From assembly GCA_018388625.1 (NCBI GenBank), contig CP074402.1, positions 4,402,001-4,466,000 of the forward strand: a stretch of 64,000 bases of DNA, written 5' to 3'. A program made the position numbers and the translations under genes. The notes under the pieces were generated by a model, which was not told the DNA's origin, searched no databases, and worked only from the letters and a program-made list of their open reading frames with translations. This DNA is from Nocardiopsis eucommiae (GTDB lineage: Bacteria; Actinomycetota; Actinomycetes; Streptosporangiales; Streptosporangiaceae). Every line of letters starts with the position of its first letter. Within the stretch, counting starts at the first letter, position 1. Positions 29,639 through 40,493 of this stretch are shown piece after piece.

Positions 29639-30571
29639 GTGAACTGGCAGATTCCGGCGATCCTCGGCGGTCTCGCCCTGGTTCTGATCCTGGCGCTGTG
29701 GGCGCTGTGGGAGTTCGTGGCCAGCGCCGAGCAACGGCGGCTGATCGCCGCGCGCAGTGCCCTGGACCAGGCGGAGTACGCCGCCTCCACGCCCATGGCC
29801 AGGTTCGACGCCTGGCTTCGGCGCACCCAGTGGGGCGCTCGGCTGGCTCGCCGTATGGCGCGGTCGGGCACGGACATGCGCCCGGCCACCTTCGTCGTGG
29901 CGCTGGCGTCCGGCGCGCTGCTGGCCGTCCTGATCGTGTGGCAGGTCCTCGCGCCGTTCTTCGGTCTGCTGGCCGCCGCGGGCGTGGCGTTCCTGTTCTT
30001 CTCCTATCTGCGCCGGGCCGAGTCCAAGCGCCGGGAGGAGTTCACCAACCAGCTGCCCGACCTGGCACGGGTACTGGGCAACGCGACCTCCGCCGGGCTC
30101 GCGCTGCCGACGGCGGTGGCCATCGCCGCCGACGAGCTGGACGGCCCGGCCGGGGAGGAGCTCGGCCGGATGGCGGAGTCCATGAAGCTGGGCGCGAGCT
30201 TCGAGGAGGCCATCGCGGACCTGCGCCAGCGCATGCCCTCCCGTGAACTGGGCGTGCTGTTGTCCACGCTGCTGGTGTCGTCCCGGTCCGGCGGATCGCT
30301 GGTGACGGCTCTGCGCAACATCTCCTCCACGTTGGAGAGCCGCAAGGAGACCCGGCGTGAGGTGAGCACCATCCTCAGTGAGACGACCTCCACCGTGTGG
30401 GCGCTCGGGTTCATGTCGGTGGGTGCCCTGTTCCTGATCAACGGCATCGAACCGGGGATCATGCGCACGATGACCAGCTCCGCCTCCGGGGTCGCCGTGC
30501 TCTTGGTCGTGGCCGCGCTGTACACGACCGGATTCGTGCTGGTCGCCCGCATCACCCGGTTCAAGATGTAG
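29639..30571 (+). CDS. tadB: Tad pilus platform protein TadB
   Basis: 310 residues, type II secretion F-domain protein. There is an N-terminal helix (AILGGLALVLILALWALWEF), a central pair (about 85-125) and a C-terminal pair (VWALGFMSVGALFLI and VLLVVAALYTTGFVLV). The cytoplasmic F domain has LPDLARVLGNATSAGLALPT. GTG start behind AAGGGAGACCGG. It forms the inner-membrane platform with TadC, which TadA drives. Confidence 0.86.
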   Translation: MNWQIPAILGGLALVLILALWALWEFVASAEQRRLIAARSALDQAEYAASTPMARFDAWLRRTQWGARLARRMARSGTDMRPATFVVALASGALLAVLIVWQVLAPFFGLLAAAGVAFLFFSYLRRAESKRREEFTNQLPDLARVLGNATSAGLALPTAVAIAADELDGPAGEELGRMAESMKLGASFEEAIADLRQRMPSRELGVLLSTLLVSSRSGGSLVTALRNISSTLESRKETRREVSTILSETTSTVWALGFMSVGALFLINGIEPGIMRTMTSSASGVAVLLVVAALYTTGFVLVARITRFKM

Positions 30572-30615
30572 CGCCCCCACGTCACGTCCCCGCCCGCACC
30601 TCGAAGGACACCCCC

Positions 30616-31527
30616 ATGAACCTCCCGCTCCTGATCCCCCTGGCGGCCGGCCTCGCCTCGGCCCTGGTCGTGCTGCTCGGTGTCTACGGCCTGCACCTGA
30701 CCCAGTCCCAGACCCGGGTGACGGTGGACGATCCGGTCAACGCCCCGGTGACCACCAAGAGCGACGACACCTTCTTCCTGCACCGGATCACGGAGCGGAT
30801 CGGTCGCCCCTTCTCCAGGGCGCTGATGGGATCGATGAGCGAGAAGGCGAAGGCGTCCGTCTCCTCCCGGATCGAGGCGGCCGGGCGACCGGACGGCCTG
30901 ACCACGGAACGCTACGTGCGGCGCAAGGTCGGTGAGGTCGCCATCTACGGGACCCTCGCGGTCGTGGTGCTGCTGGCCGGTTCCAGCCCGCTGCTCGCCC
31001 TCCTCGCACTGGCCTTCGCGGGACTGACCGACCTGAACCTGTACGTGCGGACCCAGGAACGCGCCGACGAGGTGCAGACACAGCTGCCGGACTTCCTGGA
31101 CGTGCTCGCGGTGACGGTGAGCGCGGGCATGTCCTTCCGCGCCGCCGTCGCCCGGGTGGCGGTGTCGATGCCGGGGGTCCTGGCGGACGAGTTCACCATC
31201 GCGCTCCACCAGATGGAGCTGGGCACCTCCCGCCGGGAGGCCTTCGAGTCGCTGCGCCGCCGCAACCGCAACGAGTCGCTCAGCAAGTTCGTCACCGCCA
31301 TCCAGCAGGCCGAGGAACTGGGCGCGCCGCTGAGCGACACCCTGGTGGACATCAGCAGGGACATGCGCCTGGCCGACGCCCAGTACATGCGCCGCAAGGC
31401 CCAGCGTCTGAATCCGAGGGTGACGATGGTGACCGCCGCGACCCTGCTCCCGGGTCTGCTGATCCTCATCATCGGCTCGATGTTCCTGGGTACCGAGATC
31501 GACCTGAGCACCCTCCTCGGAGGGTAG
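30616..31527 (+). CDS. tadC: Tad pilus platform protein TadC
   Basis: 303 residues, second F-domain platform protein. Helices lie near residues 3-25, 105-140 and at the C-terminus (LLPGLLILIIGSMFLGT). The F-domain signature is LPDFLDVLAVTVSAGMSFRA with the Gly/Met turn shared with TadB. ATG start behind GAAGGACACCCCC, 44 bases after tadB. A strong terminator follows, so it ends the assembly operon. No prepilin peptidase gene was seen in the window. Confidence 0.86.
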   Translation: MNLPLLIPLAAGLASALVVLLGVYGLHLTQSQTRVTVDDPVNAPVTTKSDDTFFLHRITERIGRPFSRALMGSMSEKAKASVSSRIEAAGRPDGLTTERYVRRKVGEVAIYGTLAVVVLLAGSSPLLALLALAFAGLTDLNLYVRTQERADEVQTQLPDFLDVLAVTVSAGMSFRAAVARVAVSMPGVLADEFTIALHQMELGTSRREAFESLRRRNRNESLSKFVTAIQQAEELGAPLSDTLVDISRDMRLADAQYMRRKAQRLNPRVTMVTAATLLPGLLILIIGSMFLGTEIDLSTLLGG

Positions 31528-31564
31528 GGCCACCGGCCTCCCGGACCGTGTCGCGGCTGGTGGC

Positions 31565-31605
31565 GCGGCGCCCCGGGGACCGGCGGGCGGTCCCCGGGGC
31601 GCCGC
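31565..31605. terminator. Terminator at the end of the Tad operon
   Basis: Perfect 17-base inverted repeat (31565-31581 with 31589-31605, seven-base loop) between convergent tadC and the nitroreductase-hemerythrin gene. Confidence 0.8.
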
Positions 31606-31617
31606 ACGTCCTCGGGC

Positions 31618-32588
31618 TCAGGCGGGCGGGAAGGGGATCCCGGACAGCGTCGGGATCAGGGCCTCCTCCTCGAAGTCCAGGTGGGCCTCGAGTTCCTCGG
31701 TCAGCCGGTCGAGCTCCGCCATGAACCGCACCGGGTCGGCGGTGCGCACGTCAGCGAGCAGGCCCTCCAGCTCGGCCCGGACCCGGTCGACCACCCGGTG
31801 CTCCTCCACCAGGCGCTCGACCGGTTCCCTCAGGTGCGGGTACCCCTCGGCGAGCGCCGGGAACATCGAGTCCTCGCTGGTGTGGTGGAAGTGCAGGGAC
31901 TCGCAGAAGGCCAGGCAGTGCTGCCGGATCTGGAGGTTGAGACCGACCGGCGGAGCGGTCGACGCGGCGTCGCGTTCGGCCAGGTACCGCTCGGCCTCCG
32001 CGCGCACGTTGGTGAGCTGACCCCGCAACCACGCGTGGATCTGGAGCAGCTTGTCCGCGAGGTCGCGCACCTCACCGGAGCCGAGCTCGGGCGAGGGCTG
32101 GAGCTCCACCACCGGGATACGGCGCTCCACCTGGTCCTGGTAGTCGCCGTACCCCGGATGGCGGCTGACGATCTCCCGGAAGATCCGGTCGCGCTCGTCG
32201 CCCGCCAAGGGGACCGCGATGGACTCGCGGGCCTCGTCTCCGGGCATCTCGACGGTCACCATGGGGTGGGCGAGCAGGTTGCGGTACCAGTCGGGGTCCT
32301 TCGGAGAGCCCCGGCCGAGCCCACCACGTGGACGCGGTCCTCGATCCGCACGAAGCCGAGCGGAGTGGTGTACCGCTGACCCGAGCGTGCCCCCGTGGTC
32401 GTGAGCAGCAGCAGGTCCCCGCCGGCGAACGGGCCGCCCACACGGCCGCCGTTGGCACGGAACTCCGCCACCACCGGTGCGTTCAGGGGGCTCACCCTGG
32501 GCTCGGGGCTCTGGTGGGGCCCGGCCGGCGGCTGGTCCGGGCCGCCGGTGTTCTCCTCGTTCGTGTTCCTGTCGTCGATCTCCGTCAA
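31618..32588 (-). CDS. Deazaflavin-type nitroreductase fused to hemerythrin (one frame break)
   Basis: About 323 residues after repair. The N-terminal half is a split-barrel F420-dependent nitroreductase domain (LLLLTTTGARSGQRYTTPL; KDPDWYRNLLAHPMVTVEM; RDRIFREIVSRHPGYGDYQ). The C-terminal half is a hemerythrin HHE domain: HAWLRGQL, HCLAFCESLHFHHTSEDSMF, EEHRVVDRVRAEL and HLDFEEEALIP supply the iron ligands. One G at the GGGG run near 32310 joins them as VVGSAGGSPKDPDW. TTG start behind GAGGACC. The fusion suggests oxygen- or nitric-oxide-linked flavin chemistry; the substrate is unknown. Confidence 0.82.
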
Positions 32589-33124
32589 GGGACGGTCCTC
32601 TCACTGGTCGTGGAGGCGGACGTCCCCGAGGGCGCGGATGTCGCGCTCGGTTCCGGGTGCGGTCAGGGCAGGGCACCGGGTGGCCGTCAGGCCGGAAGGG
32701 GCTCGGGGAGTCCGCCGGAAGGTGGTGCCAGGTGCACCGGTTCGGCGGGTGTACAGCCGGGGCGGGGCGGGGCAGCGGCTCGGACTCCTACGGCCCGGTC
32801 TCTCACCGGGCCCGAGAGGGAAGGGTCTCGACAGCGGCGTCACACCGGCGCCGCGAACGGCTCAGCCGATCAGATTCGGTACGCGAAGTGTGTGCTCACG
32901 ATGGCTCCCCGAACAGGTCATGGCGCCTCCATGTTCTCCGGCCGGCCCACTGCTCTTGGCCGGAAACACGCGACGCCCGACCATCATAGGCGCTCGTTCG
33001 GGTGGGGACGGACCCACCCGAAGAGTCGGGAGGGCCCCATCGGAACGGCGTCCACGGCTCCGTACCTTCGTCGACGGGCCCCGAACCGGCCCCGCCCCCT
33101 GTCTCCGCCCGTGAAGGAACCGAC
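32589..33124. other. Divergent intergenic region
   Basis: About 535 bases between the divergent nitroreductase-hemerythrin and DUF418 genes. Several frames are open but none has a recognisable domain or supported start. It should contain both promoters; I could not place them. Confidence 0.4.
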
Positions 33125-34365
33125 ATGAGCCCGTCCCGCCGTCCTCCCTCAGCCGTCGCCCCGCCCGTGCTCGGGCCCGGACGCTCCCTCGCCCCCGACC
33201 TCGCGCGGGGCTTCATGCTGCTGTTCATCGCGCTGGTCAACGCCCAGTTCTTCCTCACCCATCCGGACACCGTTCGCACCCTCGCCGACCAGGTGCTGAC
33301 GTTCGTCCAGAGCACGCTGGTGAACGGGCGGGCGATCCCGCTCTTCTCCCTGCTCTTCGGCTACGGCACCGTGTGGATCATGCGCCGGGTCCTCGACGCC
33401 GGCGGCGGGTGGGTGCACGCCCGCGTGGTGTTGCGCCGTCGCGGACTGTGGATGCTGGTGATCGGGCTGGCGCACGGGGTCCTGCTGCTACCGGTGGACA
33501 TCGTCGGGGCGTACGGGCTCGGTCTGCTGCTGTTCGTGGGATTCCTGCGCGCACGGGACGCCGTCCTGCTCTGGACCGCGGGCGCCGTCGCCCTGGCCTC
33601 CGCCGCGCTGAACACCGTGCTCGGCCTGGGTGACGCGTTCGGCACCTCCCCGGGGACACTGACCCGGCGTCGGCGGTGCCCTCGCTTGTGGAGTCGGGCT
33701 TCCTCGCCGCCAGTGCCGAACGGTTCGCGGAGTGGACCCTGTACACGCCGGTGACCCTGGTGCTGGTGGTGATGCCGCCGTTGCTCGTGGGAATGTGGGC
33801 GGGCCGCCGGGGCATCCTGGAGCGCCCTCGGGAGCACCTCACCCTGTTGGTGCGCACCGCCGTCGTGGGCCTGGGCGTCGCGGTGGTCGCGGGGCTGCCG
33901 GACGCCCTGGTCACCGCCGAGTTCCTGCCGGAGCCGGAGCCTCAGGTCCTGGTCTTGTTGTGGATCGTGCACGACCTCGCGGGCTGGGCGGGCGGGCCCG
34001 GCTGGGCGGCGCTGATCACCCTGGTCGCCCTGTGGCTGACCGAGCGGGCCACCTCGCGCGGGGACGGCGACGGCTCCCCTGGCGCGATCGCCACGGCGAT
34101 CGCGGCCGTGGGAGAGCGTTCGCTGAGCTGCTACCTGGCCCAGGCGGTCGTGTTCACCGTGGTGTTCGCTCCCTACGGCCTGGGCCTGGGCGCCACCGCG
34201 AGCGCCTCCGGCGCGGTTCTGGTCGCCGTACTCACCTGGGGGCTGACCGTGGCCCTCGCGGAGATCTCGCGCCGTCGCGGCCTGCGCGGACCGGCCGAGG
34301 TGCTGTTGCGCCGGCTCACCTACGCCCGCACCCGTCTGCCCGGCTCCCCGGAGGGGCGGCGGTGA
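33125..34365 (+). CDS. DUF418 family membrane protein (one frame break)
   Basis: About 413 residues after repair, with eight or so membrane helices. The N-terminus RSLAPDLARGFMLLFIALVN and the loop NGRAIPLFSLLFGYGTVWIM are typical of DUF418, and LSCYLAQAVVFTVVF is the C-terminal signature. The family resembles acyltransferase-3 membrane domains; no biochemical role is established. One G at the GGGG run near 33657 joins the frames as SPGDTDPASAVPSLVESG. ATG start behind GAAGGAACCGAC. It converges with the kinase gene, 22 bases apart. Confidence 0.78.
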
Positions 34366-34387
34366 GGCGGGGTCGGGAGCTCGGAGG

Positions 34388-36630
34388 TCAGCCCTGTCCG
34401 GGGGCCCCGTCCACCGGGCACAGGGTCATGTCGCTCTCCCCGGGGACGGTGCTCGGCAGGGCGAAGTAGCCCGACCCCAGCCGACTCCCGTCCCGCCACT
34501 CCTCCGTGCCGTCCACGTCGTAGCAGTGCCCGCTGAGGTCGTGCACCAGGGCTCCCGCGTACTCGGACGGACGGTAGGCGACACCCGCCCGCTCGGGGGC
34601 TCCCGGGAGCAGCACGGTGATCTCGGCGAACGGGTGCTGCGGGCTGAGTTCCGTGAGCGTGGTCATCGGCTGTCCCAGCTCACTGCCGCTCCCGCCCCTG
34701 ACGGTCTCCTTGTCGATCCCCCCGTTCAGTTCGGGGTCCAGGGGCGTCAGGGCCAGGAAGTCCTCCTCGTACACACGGTGGCTGCCCACGGTGGGGTGGT
34801 AGGTGAGCTCCGCCGTGAACTCGACCCCCGCGCCGGTGTCCCGTGCGCCGGTCATGCACACGCTCATCACCGGGAAAGCCTCCAGACTGGGGGTGACCAG
34901 ACCGAAGTCCATCGTGTCGTGGTCCAGCGGCGAGACGAACGGCCAGACGTCGGGACTCGTGTTCGGCTCGCCCTCGGGGCCCGGGACGAGGAGCGGGGCG
35001 TACGAGTCCGGCGAGACGGTGTCCGTGGTGAAGGGGCGCCAGGGAGCGTGTTCGCTCTGGGCTCCCCTCCGCTCGGCGTCGTCGCAGGGCAGCTCGGTGG
35101 GGGCCGCCGCCCCCTCCTCGGTCTCCTCCTCGTCCTCGGACGCGGCCGGTTCCTCGGCGGCTCCCTCCGAGACCACGGTGTCGGCGGGCGACTCGCTCAG
35201 GGCGTTGACCAGCAGGTAACCGCCCCCGAGCACCGCGACCATTCCGGCGGCCCCCACCGCGAGCCAGAGGCCGACCCTGCCCCGGGAACCGGCGCCGTCG
35301 TCCTCGTCGAGGTCGATCCCGCCGCTGTCCACGCCCGACAGGTCGTGGCCTCCGGTCTGTGAGGGCCCGAACAGGTAGTCCGCGCCGCCCCTCCCGGCCG
35401 TGCCCGCGCCGCGCGCCCCGGGCGGGGCCCCGGGGCCGTCAGCCGTCGGAGCGGGGAGGGCGTGCCCGTACGCCTCCGCGGCGGCCTCCGGCCCCCACTC
35501 CTCGTCGTCGGCACCCGTCTCGGCGCCGCCTCCGAGGGTCGTCTCACCCCGGAGGGTTCCGGGGCCGACCGCGGCCCCCTCGGAGGCGGTGGCTCCGTCG
35601 ACCGACGCGACCGCTCCGGTCTCCGCTCCCCCGTCACCGGTCCCCGCCGCAGCCTGGGCCGGGGCGTGCGCGGACCGGACCCAGCGCTCGGGGTCGTGCC
35701 AGCTCAGGTCGGGAATCGGCCAGTGCCGCGCGATGAGCGCGCGGAGCTGGTCGGGCCAGGTGTCGGCGGTCGACTGCTCGTCGATGCCGAGCATCAGCAG
35801 GCACTCCAGGTAGGCGTCCTCGGCGGAGGGGCGCAGCTCCTGATCCGGGGAGAAGGCGCGCAGGAGCAGCGAACGCAGCTCCTCCGGAAGCGCCCTGAGA
35901 TCGACTCGCGCCTCGCGGGTGCGGCGGGCCATCTCCCAGAGAATCTGTCCCGGCACCCGTCCCGGGGTGTGCCCGGCCGGGGAGGCCCCGAACGGCGGCT
36001 CCCCGGTGGCGGCGAACACCACGAGGCAGGCCCAGGCGTGCACGTCGGACCGTTGTGTGGCGGGTGCGCCGTCGTAGCGCTCCGGGGACAGCCAGCCCAG
36101 GCTCGTCCCGCTCTGTACGGAGGCCGTGTCGTCGATCCGGCGGGCGATCCCGAAGTCGAGCACGCGGGGCCCGCGCGCCGAGGACACCACGCTCTCCGGG
36201 CGCAGGTCACCGTGCACGGCACCCGTAGCGTGGGTGGTGGCGAGTGCCTCGGCCATGCCGGCCGCCAGCGCCAGCAGGGCGTCGCCCCCGACGGGGCCGT
36301 GCAGCCGCACGTGCTCACGCAGACCGAGTCCGGGAAGGTACTCGATAGCGGACCACGGCCGTCCCTCGTGTGTCCCGAGGTCGCGTACGCCCACCGCGCA
36401 CACACCGTCGCTCCGCTCGGCGGTCGGGGTCCCATCGACGGCGAGGGCGTCCCACCCGGGGCCCGCGATCCGGAGGGCGGTCGGTTCGTGGTCGGGGGAG
36501 ACGGCGGCGAACAGGGTGCTCACACCGTCGGCGCCCAGACGTCCGATGACGCGGTAGCCGCCCACCTGGAGCGGGTCACCGTCGGTCAGGGGTTGACGTT
36601 CGGCGGCGGATCAGGGAGGGAGAAGTCCAT
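34388..36630 (-). CDS. Transmembrane Ser/Thr protein kinase, atypical active site (one frame break)
   Basis: About 747 residues after repair. The kinase-like domain (about 22-300) has DFGIARR but HGDLRPESVV instead of an HRD loop, and the beta-3 VAIK lysine position reads TALRIAG, with Arg. The Gly-rich loop is also poor. An acidic, Ala/Gly-rich linker leads to one membrane helix (about 450-475) and an extracytoplasmic domain with Cys residues. One C at the CCCC run near 36588 restores NVNPLTDGDPLQVGGYRVIG and an ATG start at 36630. It may be a pseudokinase or weak kinase that senses an envelope signal. Confidence 0.75.
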
Positions 36631-37105
36631 TGGGGGCAGCTTTCCACACATCAGGGACGGTTGTGGTGGGCTGTGCCGGGATAGCACATTCGATCCCGTT
36701 GTTCTGCGAACCTACCTAATTCGTGAGGGAGCCGACACAGTGATCCCCCCGTTCTCCTTGCGCACGGGACCCGCTCACAACGCATGCCCCGCCCTGCGCG
36801 ATCACGCGCCCGCACCCCGGAGGGCGGGTCGGTAAGCCCTGTTCACCAAGGATCGTGGCGGTCGTCGGGACGTCCTTGCGCCGCCCGACGCCACCACACC
36901 GAGGGGCACCGGTGGCGGACACGGTGGGTGAGGACGTTATGGGAAGGAGAGGAAATCGGTGTAATCCACCGTCAACCACCCCGGCCACGACCCCGGGGCA
37001 GCTCCACCCTCTGGCCCGGCCACACGGAGGGTGCGGAGGGTCCCGCAGAATCGTCACGAACTCCCGCTGACAACTCGACGCCCCCACTTCCCCGCGGAGA
37101 AGACG
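36631..37105. other. Divergent intergenic region before the MATE gene
   Basis: About 475 bases between the divergent kinase and MATE genes. There is an AT-richer pocket near 36680-36725. No supported ORF and no clear dyad were seen. Confidence 0.4.
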
Positions 37106-38553
37106 ATGGCCGACGACGCCAGGAACACCGCGCAGCACCCCGCCGACCACACCCCCGAGTCCGGCGGCACGTCCCCGCCCTCGGCGGACCCGCCGAGGGA
37201 CGCGAGCACGAACGAGCACCCACGGGAGCCCCGCCCCTCCTTTTCCCGGCTGGTCGGCGCCATCGCGGGCAAGGCCCTCCCCCTCTACCTCTCCATGGTC
37301 GCCACGGTGTTCGGCACCCTCGTCACGGCGGGGGTGCTGGGGCACACCGGCACCACGGTCCTGGCCGCCTACTCCCTGACCATCGCCCTGTACAACCCCG
37401 CCTCGATGGTCGTCCAGGGCGCGCTGCGCGGTTCGATGCCGTTCGTCGCGCGGAACACCGAGGACCCCGCCGCCCTCGCCCCGGTCCTGCGTGACTCCCT
37501 CTGGCTGTCCCTGTGCCTGGGCCTGGTCGGCGGTTCCGTGGTGGCGTCGGTTCCCCTGGTCGCCCGGTTGATCGGAGCACCCGCCGAGACCGTGGCGGCC
37601 TTCGGCCCCTTCCCCAGCTGATGGCGCTGGCGCTGCTCGCCAACGCCTTCCAGTCCTGCGCCACGGTCCTGTTGATCGGCCTGGGGCGGTCGAAACAGGC
37701 CATGGCCGTGGGCCTCGTCGGAACCGCCTCGTCCGTGGTCCTGATCCCCACACTGGTGCTGGCCCTCGGTCTGGACATCGCCGGCGCCGGCCTCGCCATG
37801 CTCCTGACCGCCCTGACGACCACCGCGCTGGCCCACGTCCTGCTGAGACGCGGCACCGCGTTGACCACCCGGTCTCCCGGAGCGTGGAGACCGGACTGGT
37901 CCGGCGTCTGGCGTATCGCCCGGGTCGGACTCCCCATGGGGTCGACGATGCTGATCAAGTTCGGCGTGCTGGGCCTGCTCGCCATGGCGGTGGCACGGAT
38001 CGGCGCCACCGAGGCCGCCGCCCACCAGGTGATGGTGACCCTGGTGACCTTCGTCTTCCTCCCCGCGACCGCTGTCGGCCAGGCCGCGGTCCCCTTCATG
38101 GCCCGTGCCGCGCGGGCGGCCGAGTCTCCCGGGGAGAGTGCCTCGGGGTTCGGCGAGGTCCGCAGAGCACTGGTCGCGGGACTGACGCTGGCCCTGCCAG
38201 TGATCGCCCTCAGCATGCTTCTGCTCTGGGTCGCGGCGGGCCCGATCGTCGGCGTCCTCACCCCCGACCGGGCCGTCTCCGCGCTGGTCATCGGGTTGGT
38301 ACCGGTCGTCTTCGTGGTCGTTCTCGCGGACGGCGTGCAAGCCGTGCCCGGGATGGGGCTGCTTGCCCTCAGACGCACCGCCCCGACCCTGTACACCTTC
38401 GCGGTGTGCTTCGGGCTGCTGGCCCTGGCCGCGTTCCCCCTGGCCTCGGCGGGTGGCCTCGCCTGGCTGTGGTGGACCTACGCTCTGGCCAACCTCGGGC
38501 TGGTGGTCGGACAGGGTGGTGGCTTCCTCCGGCTCACCCGGGACCGGAACTGA
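37106..38553 (+). CDS. MATE-family efflux transporter (one frame break)
   Basis: About 482 residues after repair, twelve predicted helices in two six-helix halves. The first half has ALPLYLSMVATVFGTLVTAG and SMVVQGALRGSMPFVARNTE; the second has RVGLPMGSTMLIKFGVLGLL and AAHQVMVTLVTFVFLPATAV, a MATE hallmark. It exports cationic or aromatic compounds using a sodium or proton gradient. One C at the CCCC run near 37612 restores FGPFPQLMALALLANAF. ATG start behind GCGGAGAAGACG. The 55-residue Pro/Thr-rich N-terminal extension is unusual. Confidence 0.8.
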
Positions 38554-39240
38554 CCGATGAACCCCCGTTCCGGAGGAGGCACCGTCCGGGGTATTCGGGG
38601 CCGACGGTTCCGGAACGGTCCACTTCATGCGCGACTCGCATAGAACTCATGATTTCGCACCGGAGTGACGCCCCGAGCCCGTCCCGCCCTCCCCTGCCAC
38701 ACCCCCACCACCAGCGGCCTCGGCGGAGTCCCGCACCGACCGTCGAGGCCACTCCATTCCCCTGCGAAACGACGCTCCATTTCCTGGAATCGTCCATTCG
38801 CATTCCTCCGGAGAAACACACGGGAAAGCACGGCGCCACCCCGTCGGCACCCCTCCGGTCGTCGCCTCCCGCCACGCGCCACCGACAGCCCGTCCGCAGG
38901 GCGGGAATTCCCCCACCGCCACCGCACCTTCCGCAGCAGCGGGAGGGCGGCAGTCGTACCGATTCGTCCTCGCCACCGGGGAGGGACACCACCCCGCCCA
39001 CCCCGCCCCGGGTCATCCTTCACCCTGGGGTCCCCTCCGCCCCACCGTCGCGTGACCCAGCGGATCCCCCGGCAGCCCGGCCCTCCTCAGCCAGCCCCAC
39101 GCCCCCACGAGGGAAAACCGGACAGTCGACCCACCGAACGAGACAACAGTCGATGTCTCCCTTCAGGTCGAAGAACGCCCCCGAGGCCCCCAGCGGCCAC
39201 CAGGAGCCCCGGCCGTCGCGCGGCCGACCCCGTGGCGGCC

Positions 39241-39269
39241 GAGGCCCCGTCCTCGCGCCACGGGGCCTC
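39241..39269. terminator. Hairpin, possible terminator
   Basis: Perfect ten-base inverted repeat (39241-39250 with 39260-39269, nine-base loop). A further eight-base repeat follows at 39297-39304/39323-39330. Confidence 0.4.
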
Positions 39270-39841
39270 CTGAATCCACAAGGGCCCCCAGGGAGCGGAC
39301 ACCCCCGAAACCGTTGTTACGAGGGTGTCCGGTTTCCGCCAAGCGATGACTTTAGACACCAAACCGCCTACAAAAGACGGCACGCGGCTCCGACCCGAAC
39401 CAATCCGGACCCCGCCAATGACCACCCTGAGTGCGCCACTCAGCCAGGTCGGAGAATCAGTTCGAGAAATTGCTGCGGAACGGCTGCGGAGCACCCTCGA
39501 TCTCAGGCATACTCAGACCGTCGGTCGCCCGGTCGGCGCTGGCTTCGAGCCCGATGCCAGCGCGTGTCCTGGCGTCCGCGCCATGCACTCGACGTTCCGT
39601 GCGTCCTTTCGTTCCCGGGGCCCGTGGGTGGGTTCTCGTTCACCACAGAACGAGGCTCCCGGGGATGGACAGAATGGTTGCGCGAAGCGATAGAGTGCAC
39701 CTGCGGGATCTCGCTTTCTCCCGTTCGTCACACGGGAGAGGCGCGAGTTCGATGGGGAGTGACTTCGTGGAAGTTGCGATCTAGGGGGAACTTCCGCCAA
39801 GAAACACTCTCACCCGCCCAGGTGGCAGGGGATTCGGGGGA

Positions 39842-39866
39842 ATTCACGTTCACCGAGCACGTGAAT
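39842..39866. repeat. Perfect eight-base inverted repeat
   Basis: ATTCACGT at 39842-39849 pairs with ACGTGAAT at 39859-39866 across a nine-base loop. AT-rich arms make an operator more likely than a terminator. Confidence 0.45.
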
Positions 39867-39883
39867 GCTCCCTTCGCCACCAA

Positions 39884-39958
39884 GGGGCCCCAGCCCTCTG
39901 TTGCCTCCGGGCGACAAAGCCACCGGAGGGAAAAGGGGAACAGAGGGATCGCGGCCCC
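39884..39958. ncRNA. Nested inverted repeats: possible structured RNA
   Basis: Three concentric perfect helices: 39884-39889 with 39953-39958 (six pairs), 39894-39902 with 39939-39947 (nine pairs), 39904-39910 with 39923-39929 (seven pairs). Another seven-pair hairpin follows at 39985-39991/40001-40007. Such stacking is uncommon by chance, but no known RNA family was recognised and no strand can be assigned. Confidence 0.3.
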
Positions 39959-40090
39959 GAACCATGAGGAAAAAAGGGGGCACTCTCCCCTCCCGGCGTC
40001 AGGGGAGACACGGGAGCGGAGGCCAACCTCAGGCGCGGCCCCGGATCGTGTCGGCTCACAGGGAGCCGACGGCGACCGGGGCCGCGACTC

Positions 40091-40493
40091 GTGACGACCG
40101 CTCCACGGCCGAGCCCATCCCACGAAAGCGGCCCGGTGTCGAGCCCTCACCCGGATCCCGCATACGACCCCGCTCCGGTGGTCGTCGCCACTCCGCTGGC
40201 GGAGGCGCTCCGCCCAGAAACCGAACCCGGACGGGAACTCGGCGTGACCGGGCTTCGTTGCGCCTGCGTGAGTGAAGACATGAGGTGTTCGCGCCGCCGG
40301 GCCGCGGCGAGGAGTGTCCTCCGGATCATGGGACGCTCGCGACCACCAGGCCGTCCCTCGCCGAACCCGTGGAGCTCGAACGGCCGCGGGCCCGACCCCC
40401 GCGCGTCGTCGTGCCGGAGACGCTCCCTGCCGCCGATCGCGCCGACGGCGACTCCGTCGTCACCGGCGAAGGCCTGCGAGAAGCCCGCCCTAG
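40091..40493 (+). CDS. Possible small unknown protein (two probable frame breaks)
   Basis: A GTG at 40091 opens a frame (DPAYDPAPVVVATPLAEALR, then ELGVTGLRCACVSEDMR). After a probable lost base near 40305 the sequence continues as LATTRPSLAEPVELERPRAR and RVVVPETLPAADRADGDSVV. A third frame ends at TAG 40491-40493 after LREARP. The direction of both shifts matches the deletion pattern of the window. No family is recognised and the ribosome site is weak. The stop overlaps that of the convergent ArsR gene within a shared CTAG. Confidence 0.35.

Larger units (their letters stand above)
38554..40090. other. Long non-coding stretch with AT-richer sequence and hairpins
   Basis: About 1.5 kb after the MATE gene. 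Codon bias is lost, every open frame lacks domains, and GC content falls around 38640-38830 and 39330-39800. The right end is crowded with strong inverted repeats (listed separately). It could be a decayed gene, a site for horizontally acquired DNA, or a region making a structured RNA; sequence alone does not decide. Confidence 0.45.

Noticed and set aside
39431..39784. Small frame ending in FVEVAI, considered as a DUF397-type protein
   Set aside because: The DUF397 hallmark W-x-KSSYS is absent and the upstream part has no coding bias.
37884..40094. A 736-codon plus-strand open frame through the MATE 3' end and the following spacer
   Set aside because: It overlaps the MATE gene in another frame, is full of Pro/Arg/Ser runs and has no domain. 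It is a high-GC shadow.
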